Positions 31,058 through 43,131 of a stretch of DNA of 64,000 nt are shown in pieces. Each line of letters opens with the position of its first letter. Position 1 is the stretch's first letter. The position numbers were made by a program, and so were the translations under genes. The notes beneath the pieces are model-generated. The model saw only the letters and a list, made by a program, of their open reading frames with translations. It made no database searches and was not told the origin of the DNA. Source of the stretch: Diploptera punctata (lineage: Eukaryota; Arthropoda; Insecta; Blattodea; Blaberidae); contig JASPKZ010003434.1 of assembly GCA_030220185.1 (NCBI GenBank), positions 1 through 64,000 on the forward strand. The letters run 5' to 3'.

Positions 31058-32083
31058 TAATGATGATTACCTTCATGAGCGCCAGCAATCTGTTATAGGA
31101 AATCATACATTATGTTCTTCTTGGTCCTTCCGTAAAGCTGGGGTTCCACAGGGTTCGGTACTTGGACCTTTGCTTTTTTTCAATCTACATAAATGACATA
31201 TCTAACTCCCTAAAGCATTGCAAACATAATTTATTTGCAGACGACATGCAAATCTACATCCACACAGACAAATATTCACTAAATGACGCTGTTGCCAAAA
31301 TTAACGAGGATCTTGACTCACTAATGACTTGGACAGTTAAATATGGACTGCAATTAAATCCTAGAAAGTCACAATCAATCTTTATGGGTCATCAGAGACT
31401 ATTATCTACAATTAACCTAAACACAGTTTCGCATGTGTCACTAAATGGAGTTCAAATCCCTTATAGTGAGACAGTAAAAATTCTAGGAATATTTATTGAC
31501 AAAAGCTTAAATTGGAATACACAAATAAACCATACATGCAAAACAGTCTTCTCAATAATACATTCATTAAATCGTGTACAAAATTGTTTGCCATTCGCCC
31601 TTAGGAAAATGTTAGTAGAAACACTTGCAATGCCCCATTTTGATTATTGTGACACTCTTTTTACAGACTTAAATATTATTTCCACTCAAAGACTTCAACG
31701 TGTTCATAATTACTGCGCACGTTTTATTTGTGGTATTCTCAAATTTGACCATGTTACACCGTCCCTGGAACAATTATCGTGGCTTCGTCTAAGAGATCGT
31801 AGAACTGTCCATTCCCTATCCCTTCTCTATAAAAATACTTCACACATCATCGCCTAATTATTTATCACGCCGCTTCATCAGACTATCCGACACACATAAT
31901 CTTGACACTCGATCCCATCAGCACATTGTCCTTTATATCCCGCCTCATCACACTGTATATTATTCATTATCTTTTACGGTGTCACTTACCAAACCATGGA
32001 ATTCCCTTCCGCCCTATGTCAGAGACTGTCAAACTATAACATCCTTCAAAAACAAACTAAAGAATTATTTAATAACAAACTAA
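31058..32083 (+). pseudogene. Jockey/CR1-like reverse transcriptase, second half
   Basis: The plus strand reads DDYLHERQQSVIGNH, AGVPQGSVLGPLLF, then after a one-base slip SIYINDI, the catalytic FADDMQIY, LNPRKSQ, KILGIFIDKSLNW, and a C-terminal region to LTKPWNSLPPYVRDC and a stop at about 32083. Shifts fall at the T7 run near 31172 and an A5 run near 31828. The palm motifs are preserved, but the endonuclease and fingers are missing. This is the best-preserved reverse transcriptase core in the window. Confidence 0.9.
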
Positions 32084-32515
32084 CTTATACACCTCACTGA
32101 TAATATTCTTTTAGCAATATTAATATATTTAATTATTTATGAAAATAATATTAAGAATAACAAATATTTTTATTTGTTTTGTTTTAAATATTGTGTAATC
32201 GTAAAATTAGTTTTCTATATCTCATTATTTTCCTGTTTTTTATATACACTAGACAGGGACAATTTAATATGCCTTACTTGTATACATTTTATTATTAGTT
32301 TTAGTCTTAATTTTAACTAATATTAACTGGTTGTATTATAGATCGTAATATATTAGATATTATCTTTTGATCAAATTTTTACTTAGTGTTTAATATTAGA
32401 GTTAATTAAGATTGTTATATTCTGATGTAATATATGTTTGTCCTGGTGAGTGGAAGAGAAGGCCACATGGCCTTAACTCCACCAGGCTAAATAAATCTAA
32501 TCTAAATCTAATCTA
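32084..32515 (+). mobile_element. 3' UTR and tail of the Jockey/CR1-like LINE
   Basis: AT-rich UTR ending in GTGGAAGAGAAGGCC..ATGGCCTTAACTCCACCAGG followed by (ATCTAA)n. This terminal motif, with an inverted GGCC..GGCC stem, recurs at 6050, 40240, 43060 and 54930 and is probably where the element's own enzyme binds (inference). Confidence 0.8.
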
Positions 32516-32547
32516 ATCTAAATTAAATTCAAAATTAATTAATTTAT

Positions 32548-32750
32548 TTAAATGTTCTTGTAGCAAAACCAGAGGGAAGTTGGTAATCAAATAATGAGGT
32601 GGGAGAATAGCATTAAACATGATTTTAGGTAATTAGATTATGCAGCTGATGATTGAAAGCATTGGCTCAGGATAGGGATGTTTGGAGAGCTTATGTCTGC
32701 GCGGCCATGGACCTACGGGTTCGATAGTGTCAGTGAGTTAGTTTAATTAA
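32548..32750 (+). pseudogene. LINE-B 3' end fragment
   Basis: Matches the LINE-B terminus: CTTGTAGCAAAACCAGAGGG, RWENSIKHDF-like and DVWRAYVCAAMDL-like coding with frameshifts, and GTGTCAGTGAGTTAG at the end. Confidence 0.75.
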
Positions 32751-33276
32751 TTAATTATTTAAAGGAACAGACCCCTATTCATTAATTACAAAAATTGTTT
32801 GAACTGTCAATCCCATTGAATACAAATTATGAAACGGCGTGGCGGTGTATGGATTGACTCAAACAGTCAAAGGGTGCTTGGTAGAGAATCATACTACTCG
32901 AATAATGTTCTCACGCAAAAATCTGTCAAATGCTGATGGTCCATCATTCTTATATTCACAGCAATTGTATTGTACATCTGTTACAAAATTAAAATAATTT
33001 GAATTTAAATTTGTAGACCAGTAGTGCCAAATCAGACGTTTTGATAAATGTATATACTTATTGTCCTTTATCACATACTGCGCGCTCCCTGGGTATATTT
33101 TTGGAACGTCTCAAAAATTTATAGATATAGACATATCATAATTTAGTATTCAATGAAAATAACAAAAAAGCAGTCTTTTAAACAAAAATTGTTCCTGTGA
33201 TGACAGCCGTTCTGAACAAAATGATTTAAAATAATCAATTAGGCTTTTCAACGGTGTTCTCTTGATCACTGTGACT

Positions 33277-33813
33277 ATTTAACTAATGCCACAAATGCTA
33301 GTCAATGACCAATCACGTGTCAATGAATGTTCTTTACAACCAATGACAGTCGTGTTTTTACCTCGCTCTTTATCGATTTCTCTTTATCAGCTCCTGCTTT
33401 TGTGATAAAGAAAGCTCCTCCTTTTTAATGTTCTGAAAAGGTCAAAGCATTATTTTTCTCCAACGAATACATTGAATATAGCAAATAATGAAAAGATTCC
33501 TTGATTTTACCGAGTTGTTTACTAAAAAATAAATTAATAACCCGTAATGTCGATTATGATATATAGTTTGATGTGTTTCATTATTTCTCCACTTGGGTGC
33601 ACTCTTACAATATTGCGATCTTATTTGGCAATAAATAATATGATCAAGCAGCAGTGAATGAACATAGCCTCACATTTTGATTTGTTTTCAAACATCGCCG
33701 TTTACATTAAATATATAAACATTTTAAAATAACTATAGTTAAACAATGATTTGTGAGTAAACAGCTTAATTTTATTCGTTAAATAGTCCTAACAAATGCC
33801 ACTCTTGATTACT
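33277..33813 (+). repeat. 537-bp repeat = single arm of the long-TIR element
   Basis: Nearly identical to 43883-44420, from CTATTTAACT..AATGC to CAAATGCCACTCT.GATT. Here only one arm is present, so it is a solo end or deletion product of the 43.9-kb element. Confidence 0.85.
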
Positions 33814-34567
33814 TATGAAAATGGGACTAGTTCCGAAAGGCCTAGCTGATTATTTAAACAATTTCAATTTGTTGAGGACGGCTGACGTCACAGGTACAAT
33901 TTTTATCGTTTTAAATATTTAATAACAACCTCAACGTTGGTTAGTAATGTTTCTTTAAAAATATAGAAAAAGTGGTCTAAATTATATTCATCTGCTATTC
34001 ATTAGGTAGCTGGCAAAAAGTAAACACGTCATGTTTTTATTTGAAAACGAGGTATAACTGTGCAGTTCTAACTCACGAATTAAGTCAAATTCAAAACTAA
34101 AGAAGCGAAATAATACAGTATAACGAAATGTAAAAAATGAGAAATTAAAGGGAGAAATATAACTGTAGTAAGACGCCTGAGGCAAGTAGTCTGTACTTTT
34201 CAAAGACAGGTTTTTCTGAAAGGTAAAAGCATTTGAATATTCAAACAAGAAACATTCTCATGCATATTAACATGCTCGAAATAACGCTACTAACCGCAAG
34301 CAAATGAAATGTATTACTGTTGTGCTATTTAATGCAAATAACAGTCTTGAAAATTTTAAATCTCTTTTAAAGTTACATTGGATTCTAAAAAAGGCATAAT
34401 ACAAATTACGTTTTTAAAAATATGCAAATATATTCATAATTTAACTAATATATAGAAAAATAAATTGAGATACTAATTTCAACTTTCAGAACATTATAGA
34501 TGTAGTTACGTTAATAGATAAGTTATTACTGAATACAGAAAAATTATAAAATATATTTTTGTATCTT
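33814..34567. other. nothing recognised
   Basis: No shared repeat. An 86-codon minus frame at 33988-34248 has no motif. Confidence 0.5.
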
Positions 34568-34957
34568 GTAAGCCCATGTTTCCCTTAACAGAGATTTAGG
34601 CGCTCTCCTCCTACAGGGAAGAATTTGAACCATATTAATTTAGTTACACTTGTTTTCGTATAGATGTTATTTGAGTGGTCCGTGGTCAGCGTTCCGCCTC
34701 ATACTGACATCTAGGAAACCAAGTACTAGGACGGGAAAATTCGGTAATTTTGCTTAGAGGCCTTTTTATTCAGGTTTAACGATCTTTTACGAGCCTGAAA
34801 AATCTTCAGACTCGGGACCCACGCCTAAAGTCCCTCCCGGAGGACTTGCTCCTTGGATTTTTCCGTCCTAAAAAATCCATCGACCCCCGGCCGGGTTTGA
34901 ACCATCGACCCTCGGGACCAGAGGCAAGGACCATAACCACTAGTTCACTGAGGCCGA
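34568..34957 (-). mobile_element. SINE-C copy 2
   Basis: The minus strand runs from the tRNA-like head near 34957 to the CATGGGCTTACA terminus at 34568. Several small deletions and an altered B-box neighbourhood are visible. Full length otherwise. Confidence 0.85.
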
Positions 34958-35227
34958 TAAAAATATACGAAAAGAAAAAGTGGAGAAAAGGTTGTTAAAT
35001 AAACGGTTTATTACTCTACAAATAGAAAAATCTGACAGTACTAACATCAAGTTTCAATAAATAAAAAAGCTTACATCAACTGTCAAATAATGGAAGTTCA
35101 CATATTTGATCTATATTTAATGCAACAAATATAATAAACACTTCACATTAAATTACAATTATCAAAAATAAATTAGGATTAAATGGAAGAGAGAAGAGAT
35201 TACTCGGGTTACGAAAATCAGCTATAA

Positions 35228-35372
35228 TGGCTGGGGGATCCGATATGCTGACCAGATGTCACCTTACACTGGCTGGATGACCTTCTTCTGTGATTACCAC
35301 ATGTGGATGTGAAGCCAGCATCCGCCTGGTAGGACAATGGTCTTCTAGGCCTGTCGCCCCATGGAGAAGAGA
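35228..35372 (+). mobile_element. SINE-A 3' part
   Basis: It matches the last 140 bases of the SINE-A at 10336 (CCACATGTGGATGTGA..CTAGGCCTGTCGC). The tRNA-like head is missing: 5' truncation. Confidence 0.75.
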
Positions 35373-35386
35373 TTATTAAATATGTT

Positions 35387-36014
35387 CTTTGTATCATGGC
35401 CTTTTGTGGAAAATCCCCAATACCAAGCAAAATTTGTTTAAATAACAAAATTTTAGAGAGAGTTAATGAGTTTACTTATTTAGGATATAAACTCCCTTTT
35501 GTTGAAAATTTGGATTTATCAGAGAAAATTGTGAAATTCAACAAATCAATGGGAATCATTAATAGAGTTTTAAAACCTTCATTAGTGCAAAAATCAACTC
35601 GTACTCGTCTTTATCAAATAATGGCTCGACAAGTCCTATGTTACGGGAGTGAAGCGTGGACTATAAGGACGAGAGATGAAAGCAGACTAACAGCTTGCGA
35701 GATGAAATTTATACGCCGAACAGCTGGCTTCACCAAGTGGGATCGAAAGAAAAATGTAGAAATCCTTCAAGAACTTAATGTGTCACAAATACTGGACTAC
35801 ATCTCCAGATATCAGCTAAACTGGAACATGTCTCAAGAATGGCTAGATCCAGGATCCCCAAGGCAATAATGAACTACTGTCCAAATGGGAAACGGTCACT
35901 TGGTCGACCTATGAAAAATGTGGCACGAAAACCGCTTTCTCAGGCCATAGCAGTTCTTCTAGGACTAATACCTGGTAGGATGATGATGATGATGATGATG
36001 ATGACTTTGTATCA
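35387..36014 (+). mobile_element. LINE-D insertion with 10-bp duplication
   Basis: CTTTGTATCA flanks 35397-36004 on both sides (35387-35396, 36005-36014). A 157-codon frame (35396-35869) gives LERVNEFTYLGYKL, NRVLKPSLVQ, MARQVLCYGSEAWTIRTRDE, EMKFIRRTAGFT and DYISRYQLNWN. After a small frameshift near 35828 it continues HVSRMARSRIPKAIMN and KRSLGRPMK. It ends in (GAT)n. The catalytic core is missing. Confidence 0.9.
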
Positions 36015-36095
36015 GTCTACAGGAAAACCCCATTTGGGTAGGCCAAAATATAGATGGAAAAATCAAGATGACCTATAAGAGTTAGCGTAATAAGA
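36015..36095 (+). pseudogene. other LINE ORF2 end fragment
   Basis: GKPHLGRPKYRWKNQDDL followed by a stop is another GRPxxRW-type C-terminus. It continues across the LINE-D insertion site and shows that LINE-D landed in or beside an older LINE. Confidence 0.55.
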
Positions 36096-36784
36096 CAGAA
36101 TGACACTAACTCGAATTTATTCACGATGATTTGATCTTAACTCAATTTGTCTTGTACATATTTGACTTTCAAACCGCAGTTATCGAGTACATACCGGTAA
36201 CAGAAATTACCTTAGAGTTCAGAACTCATACTTGTCTAATTGTAAAATAAATATATAATCTATTTTTTCGTGATGCCTTGTAGATAATCTTTAGAATAAT
36301 TAATTTTCAAATAATTCCATATCATACCAGATAAAATGTCTTCACGTAGATGACTATTTTAGAAGTTCTAGGAAGAACAAGAAAATATTTATCATCGTTA
36401 CCAATGGTGACATTAAAATACATTAAGTACCTTAAACCGTCTTATATTTAATCCCTAAAGTGGAATATGAAATAAAAGAATGTAATCTTGAAAATGCAAA
36501 AGAAAAAAAAAGTAAACAAGACACTATCTCATAGATCGATAGAATTGCCTCTTCCTATTGATAAAATTGCCACTTCCTGTCAGTATTGTCAACACAACTT
36601 TTGAAATTAAAATTCGTAATGAAAGACATCTCCGCAAATTAACTTCTTTGACCAGGATATCGATTCAACAATGTACGATTGATATGGTACAGCAAGAAAT
36701 GACAAAACAAAACAACTTCAAAAATTACCAGAAAAAATAAAAGTTTGTTCTGTTGCTCTAAAAATTATTAAATGTTGTATAATG
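36096..36784. other. nothing recognised
   Basis: AT-rich non-coding sequence. Confidence 0.5.
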
Positions 36785-37062
36785 AATCTGCATTATTAGT
36801 TGAATGCAGGCTTTCACGGCCGGTAATCGTAATGTTGAGTGATTCCGGGTTATGTGGCCGTGGTCCATAGTTGGTGTTGATACCAGACGTTTCGCCCTCA
36901 ACTGCGGAGGGCATCTTCAGTGGCGAGATCTTCCGACCAGGAAACACGCATAGAAGCACTCGCCACTGAAGATGCCCTCCGCAGTTGAGGGCGAAACGTC
37001 TGGTATCAACACCAACTATGGACCACGGCCACATAACCCGGAATCACTCAATCTGCATTATT
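36785..37062. mobile_element. palindromic retroposon with hammerhead motif, copy 2
   Basis: The insert 36798-37049 is flanked by AATCTGCATTATT (36785-36797 and 37050-37062). Its orientation is opposite to the 18-kb copy: the unique GAATGCAGGCTTTCACGGCC end is on the left. Arms pair around a 35-base centre. Plus strand 36963-37003: CCA, CUGAAGA, U, GCCCUC, seven-base loop, GAGGGC, GAAA, CGUC, UGG, with CCA/UGG pairing. The other arm has the same on the minus strand. Confidence 0.88.
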
Positions 37063-37388
37063 GTTAAGTTATTTCTCATACAATCATATGATATTTTTTT
37101 CCCAAGCCCAAAGAGATTTAAGAGTAAAGATATGCTATTTATAACTATACAGCCAGCTTAGAAATCGCCTAGAAGTTAGATCGGAATATATAACCCCTCA
37201 TTAGGTAAACATTAAACATTGTAATTATTTTTAGCTTCTAGTATCGTATTATTAGCTAAATAGTCACTCCAAACCTAACGCGAAGTTGAGTTTTTCATTA
37301 CACAAAATGACTCTCCAATATTTTAACGCAGTTCCAATAAAGGATCATTATAATATTACAAAATCACAAACTCTTGTTAGATTACTGT

Positions 37389-37780
37389 TGATAATTCATC
37401 AAAGTCCATTCACGAATTTAGGCCATTTGTTGACATGTTTCGGCCTCAACAGAAACACCATCCAAAAGTCTTTTGAGTGAACGTCCTGGACTTCTTCCTG
37501 CAGGTAGATAGCTTAACATTTGTGTGGGTATCCTGTGATCTTTGATTCAATGAACATGTTATCCATCTTGACCTATAATCAGAAATGTTGTTTTCTAAAG
37601 GTTCCATGTGTAATTCATGTAAGATTTTTTTCATGTTTTATGATCTAGTAATGTGTACCCTGCAGTCCTCTGAAGATCTCTTCAGCAGATATTAGCCTTG
37701 TATATCCTTCTGTTTCAATGTCCAAACTTCGCTATCATACAAGAGAGTTAGAAGAGCCAGTGTTTTATACACTTTTTATC
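37389..37780 (-). pseudogene. LINE-C ORF2 end, decayed copy
   Basis: Minus-strand reading gives ELHMEPLENNISDYRSRW and GRRRSxR-like sequence with stops, plus the GCCGAAACATGTCAACAAAT terminus shared with 29656-30008. HEL-1 copy 3 begins 20 bases beyond its 5' side. Confidence 0.8.
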
Positions 37781-37798
37781 TTGAATAGATTAAGATAA

Positions 37799-38914
37799 TC
37801 TAATATATAAAAATGAATGTTTGCTTGTTTGTTGGTTTGTTTGTGTTTGTTCGTAGGCCTACTTTATGCGCGGCCATACCGTTGATCCAATTGTGATGGC
37901 GCTTTTTGCAAAATGTTCAGGAAATATCCGGGATGAACATAGGCTATATGAGAATTGTGATACTCAATTCTTACACCCTTAAAAACCGACCAATGTAGTG
38001 GAAAACGTGAAAAGAGTAACTCTTTGGACGCTTAAATGACTGACGTAGCCTAAACCATAACAAATACACAAAATTAATGTACACGGAATTGAATATATCA
38101 AAACGCTCTACAAAAAAGTCCGCGACAGCATATGTTTATCTCTTACGGATAACTCATAATAACAACCATTCTTGTCTTTCATCAATGCCAAGAAGATCGA
38201 GACAAGAACGTAGATTACTGTGCAAGCACTGGATTTTTTTACGGATAACTCGCAATAAAGAATTTTATCTTTTAGCTCATTTATGCCAAGAAGATCGGCA
38301 TAAGAAGATTCCCGGGCAACTTCGGTTAATTAGCACGGGGAACCTTAAAATAATTACGATATACATGTATAATTATTTTTCATTATACTTATTCAACTAA
38401 TCATAAGAAGTACATTAATTTTAATCTTTCAGCTCATTTATGCCAAGAAGTTCGAGATAAGTAGATTCCCGGGCAACACTGGGTAATCAGCACGGGGCAT
38501 CATAAAATAATTACGATATAAATGTATAATTATTTTTCATTTTACTTATTCAACTGAACATAAGAAATACATTAATTTTCGTCTTTCAGGTCATTTATGA
38601 CAAGAATATCGGGATGAGTAGATTCCCGGACAACGCCGGGTAAACAGCACGGGGTATCTAAAAATAATTACGATATAAATTTTTGCATCTACTTATTTAA
38701 CTAAATATAAAACATATTAATTTTCGCATTTCAGCTCATTTATGTCGAGAAGACCGGATAAGTAGATTCCCGGGCAATGCCGGGTAATCAGCATGGGGTA
38801 TCTAAAAAAAATATAAATCTATAATTATTTTTCCTTTTACCTATTCTACTAAACATAAAAGCACATTCATTTTCATTTATTTAGGCGTAGCAGCGCACGC
38901 CAAGTATTAGCTAG
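37799..38914 (+). mobile_element. HEL-1 Helitron-like element, copy 3 (longest)
   Basis: Starts TCTAATATATAAAAATGAATG (first 20 bases cited) after an A. Ends with hairpin GGCGTAGCAGCGCACGCC at 38884-38901, a nine-base spacer and CTAG at 38911-38914, followed by G rather than T. It holds about four tandem units of 144-158 bases anchored by GCTCATTTATGCCAAGAAG at 38275, 38432, 38590 and 38734. It has no coding capacity; a 107-codon frame is unremarkable. Confidence 0.8.
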
Positions 38915-39615
38915 GTAATAAACAAAAAACTAAGTTTTATAGTTAAAATGATGATGAAGCTTAGTTTTCTTATGATGGAGCTTACCATTTAATTATTCTA
39001 TGACCTTCAAATATTAAATTACGCAGTTATCTCTATATTGATCTATATAATATTGATTTAGCCATCTTCTCTGTTTGTAGTTAATTTGTAATGTGCTAAT
39101 ACACAATTAGATACAATTACTCCTGTGTGCTGTGCGTGTGTAGACAAGGGGGTGTGTCTGTTAAATGACTTGTAAACATATCAAGATATGTCATTAAAAT
39201 GTCTTCCTCGAGAAAGTGTCTTCCATTTTAACAACTTCACGATAGTTGTATTCAGTATAATATTCTGAGAATTCTTTGTTTGTAGGCCAATACAGATTTA
39301 AGAAAAGGGGGCACTTTCCTCACATATAGAACAAAACATATGAGGCATTGCGGATATTAGGCACGAATTATTTCGGTGAATCACCATAGCTTAAATACGA
39401 GTGAAGGCAATCGGCCTAGGGAGGAAACCCCGAATAATAAACCCGCCATGAAAGCGGACTAGCACCCCACTTCAAGATGTATCTTATACATTCCCCACAG
39501 TCCCAAGGATCAAACCTCGGAACAAAGTAACGCAGAAATTAGGGACAAATGTCTAATTCAAGACCTAAACAAAAATTTATTAATTATTACATACGACAAT
39601 ATTGGCATGTGCTTA
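38915..39615. other. mostly unrecognised; possible SINE relic
   Basis: Near 39500 the minus strand has CCGAGGTTTGATCCTTGGGA, B-box-like, with GGGGTTTCCTCCC-type sequence beside it. This suggests an old SINE-E relative between about 39420 and 39530. The rest shows nothing. Confidence 0.35.
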
Positions 39616-39617
39616 TA

Positions 39618-39830
39618 TATAGAAGAGATGGAATAAAACCGACTTGCAACAAGAGCTCATGAAGATACCAAACCAATGGACGGGATAAAGAACAGGAGGA
39701 AGACCATCCAAGAGATGGTTAGACAGTGAATGCACATCCAATACGTCTTCCACTGAGGAGCGATTCTGGAAATAAACAGGATGAAAATCCTACAAATTAT
39801 GATTAAGAAGAAGAAGTCGAGTTCGCCCTT
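39618..39830 (+). pseudogene. LINE ORF2 end fragment with GAA tail
   Basis: The plus strand carries TGGRPSKRWLDSECTS, a GRPxKRW-type end, and then a tail with AAGAAGAAG. It has several stops. Confidence 0.6.
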
Positions 39831-39949
39831 AATATCCGCAACGCCTCAAACCTTCTTCTTCTTCTTCTTCTTCTTCATCATCAATAAGCGGTTGGCTCGT
39901 TCCTGTTTCAAGAAAGCAAGAATTGTTATAAATTATATCTTATAATTGT

Positions 39950-40291
39950 TCTATCATCTGTGTAGGCGCCCAACATTTCTCCTTCCGTATGGTTTATAAT
40001 TCAGCATTAATTTTGAAAATCTATCTTCTATCGACATGTTATTTCCTATATTTGACTATTCGATCTGTAAGTTTGAAAATATTTAATTCCTTTATTATTA
40101 TATTCCATGTTTTTGTTAGTATTACCTAGTATTAGATCAATCACTATTGTCTTTTGTTTAGTCTAGATTTTAATAATATCCTAAAATTGTTTTAAGTGTG
40201 TAATTTTTTAATAATTTTACTCTTCGCTGTTGAATGAAAAAGAAGGCCTTATGGCCATAACTCTGCCAGGTAAAATAAAGCATTATTATTA
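39950..40291 (+). mobile_element. Jockey/CR1-like LINE 3' UTR
   Basis: AT-rich UTR ending in AAGAAGGCCTTATGGCCATAACTCTGCCAGG and an ATT tail near 40290 (motif given in two parts: AAGAAGGCCTTATGGCC, ATAACTCTGCCAGG). The left border is uncertain. Confidence 0.65.
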
Positions 40292-40655
40292 TAACTAACT
40301 CACTGGCACTATCGAACCCATAGGTTCATGCCCGCGCGGATATACGCTCTCCATACACCCCTACCCTGAGCCAATGTTTTCCAATCATTCCCTGTATCAT
40401 CTACTTCCCTCAAATCATAGTTAATGTTATTCTCCCACCTCATTCTTGGTCGACCTACTGGGCGTTTTCCTTCTAGTTTTCCTACAAGAAGCTTCCATGC
40501 ACGTCTTTCATTCCTATTCGTACCACATGTCCTGCCCATCTCAGTCTACGAGACTTAACTGTTCTTATTATAACCTAACTGGCTTCCTATAAAGACCATG
40601 TAATTCACTGTTATGCAGTCTTCTCCATTCGCATGTCTGTTCATCTCTCTTTGGC

Positions 40656-40691
<36 letters not shown>

Positions 40692-40930
40692 GTTATTATT
40701 ATATATTATGATTATTATTATTATTATTATCTCATTTCGTTTTTATCTCGTAGAGTACATCCTACTATACAACTTAAAAATCTCATAGCAATTGCTTCCA
40801 ATCTTTGTTCTTGTCTTTTAGTGATCATCCAACATTCTGATCCATACATCAATACAGGAACAGCCATTACTTTACAAAATTTCATTCTTGTTTCCTTTCT
40901 TGTATTTTTAAGGAGAAGAAAATATATCAT
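40292..40930 (-). pseudogene. LINE-B ORF2 C-terminus
   Basis: Minus strand: RKETRMKFCKVMAVPVLMYG, ITKRQEQRLEAIAMRFL, IVGCTLRDKNE, an ATT/ATC expansion, then EWRRLHNSELHGLYR, and after stops ERRAWKLLVGKLEGKRPVGR, RMRWENNI, DWKTLAQGRGVWRAYIRA. It is the most informative LINE-B copy here and was used to read the fragments at 23308, 25757, 32548 and 48357. Several stops and the microsatellite expansion make it non-functional. Confidence 0.87.
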
Positions 40931-41229
40931 ATTAAAATAGTCCAGGAAAACTTTATTTCCACATAAGAATTCTGCACTGTTTACTTTATATGACGCACAA
41001 ATATTTATGAGAATTCTATCGCAGCTCTCGTATGCTTAACAATCCGTATGAGAACTTTAAACACCGAGAGTAAAATAAACGCACAACACAGACTGTTGAG
41101 AGATGGGACAGCTTATCAAAGGAGAATCTAAGGACATTCTCACAAAATGCTCCATATGTACGGATACATGCACCACACTTGAGTTGAATTGGCTCTTGGG
41201 TGTACTGATTTAAAGTATTTAAATATAAA

Positions 41230-41265
41230 ATTAGTACCTGATAAATCAGTCGTCCTCAACTAAAA
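41230..41265. repeat. single end of the 19.6-kb foldback family
   Basis: AGTACCTGATAAATCAGTCG closely matches the outer end at 19563. Confidence 0.5.
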
Positions 41266-41308
41266 TAAAGTTCTGTTAGAAAACTTCAAGTAGTTCAAAT
41301 ATGTAAGA

Positions 41309-41400
41309 AACTTAACTGTTCTTATTATATCTGGTTTCCTATAATGATCATATAGCTCAATATTATGTAGACTTCTCCATTCATTATTGTATAAACATTC
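41309..41400 (-). mobile_element. LINE-B fragment
   Basis: Matches 40560-40650 (TTAACTGTTCTTATTATA and the CTTCTCCATTC segment), a small leftover of the same ORF2 region. Confidence 0.6.
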
Positions 41401-41543
41401 ATTGTATTAAAAAATAATTTATAAGATTAAACTATTATAGGCCTAATATACGATATGCTAAAAGACAAAATAAATCAAATGGTTTAAAATATGTGCAAAA
41501 TCTCAAAATGTATCTTTACAGGACTAGAATTTATAAACCCTTT

Positions 41544-42130
41544 TTTGCGCATTAGTGCGTTTTGTCGTACTTACCAGCAATGGCGACCATTATTGAAAGT
41601 TCAACTTCCTACATTTCCGGGTTGCCAACCTAAATAACTATACTGTATTATTACATTTACACACACGTGCGGGAAGTAAAACCACTGCTCTCTATGTATA
41701 CTACGTACAATGTTTATACAGAAAATATCCAAAAGTAGTGTTAATATACATTATACAAAACAAATTACTGCATCTTAAATGGACTGAACTTTATTTGAAA
41801 CTATATAAGCAATAAATACGTACTTGCGGCCATGTTATCAATAATTGTTTTCAAGGCCTCCTGTTGTTTCAACTAATAAACATTGCCCACACTGTTAACG
41901 TTAGTCAATTGTTTATAATGAACGCAAATATTTCCAACAAAGATGTTATTATTTTACTATTATTTATTATTTTGAAAACACCATTGCGCTAAAAATAATG
42001 TACAACGCACGTTTGTGAAGTGTTTTACAGAATCACGGAAATTAAAAACTGAGCGACAGTGAGGTTTTTAAACAGTTTTCCTCGATTCTGTAAAAACCAC
42101 TTCCCAACCTCGCATCGTAATATACTATTA
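41544..42130 (+). repeat. REP-H copy 2
   Basis: From GCGCATTAGTGCGTTTTGTC to CTCGCATCGTAATATAC, over 85 percent similar by eye to the copy at 17059. Confidence 0.85.
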
Positions 42131-42228
42131 CGCATGTCGACATCGTTCTTGAGTACGTGCTTTAAGATGTCAGGTAATTGATATGAGTCTCAATCCAATA
42201 AAGTGCAGTGGGGCAAATATTTTTTTTT

Positions 42229-43100
42229 TTTGCGCGATAGTGCGTTCTGTCGTACTTATAGCAATGGCGGCCATGATTGAAAGTTCAATTTCCTAAATTT
42301 CGGGGTTGCCAACCTATAAATAACTAAATAACTATACTGTAATATTACAAATTACTTAATTAGTGCGGGAAATAAAACCACTGCCCTTTTAGTATACTAT
42401 GTAAAATGTAGTATAGTAAAAAAAGAGAGAAAAAATAGTGTTTAATAGACATTATACGAAAAAAAAATCACTGCATGGGAAATTAACTGAACTTTACTTT
42501 GAAACATATAAAAAACATAAAGTCGTACTTGCTGCCATTTTGTCCCTGTTTGGTGGTCAAGGCATCCCTACTGTAGTCTCAATTAAATTATGTTCGGATA
42601 TTTATCGTAAAAACATTGGCCATACTGGATAACGTTAGTCAGTTGCTTATAAAGAACGCAAATATTTCGAACAAAGATGTTATTATTTTACTTCCCAGTC
42701 ATATTATTACCATCTTCAAGTCTCGCAAACTGGAATTCCCTACCACAAGAAAGAACGGGGCTTCCGGACATTGGCATCTTTTAAAAGAAATCTAAATGTA
42801 TATTTGCTCTAAACTCGACTTCATTATTATCCAGTGTAAGGTGTATATATATTAATTGGTGTTTCTCGTATAATGTATCATAATTATATTATTATTATTA
42901 TTATTATTATCGTATCATTATTGTTATTACCCTATAAAATGTTGTTTGTACATGACATTTACATTGCTACATTATTGTATCTTTAAACTGTTTGTATTAG
43001 TATAGTGTATATCTATATTTGTCAAATATTTATTTGTATTTGTGCTGGTTAAGTTGGAAGAGGGCCTTATGGCCTTACTCTGCCAGAATAAAAATAAAGC

Positions 43101-43131
<31 letters not shown>

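Noticed and set aside
35839..36078. Poly-methionine frame
   Set aside because: It is the (GAT)n tail of the LINE-D insertion read in one frame.
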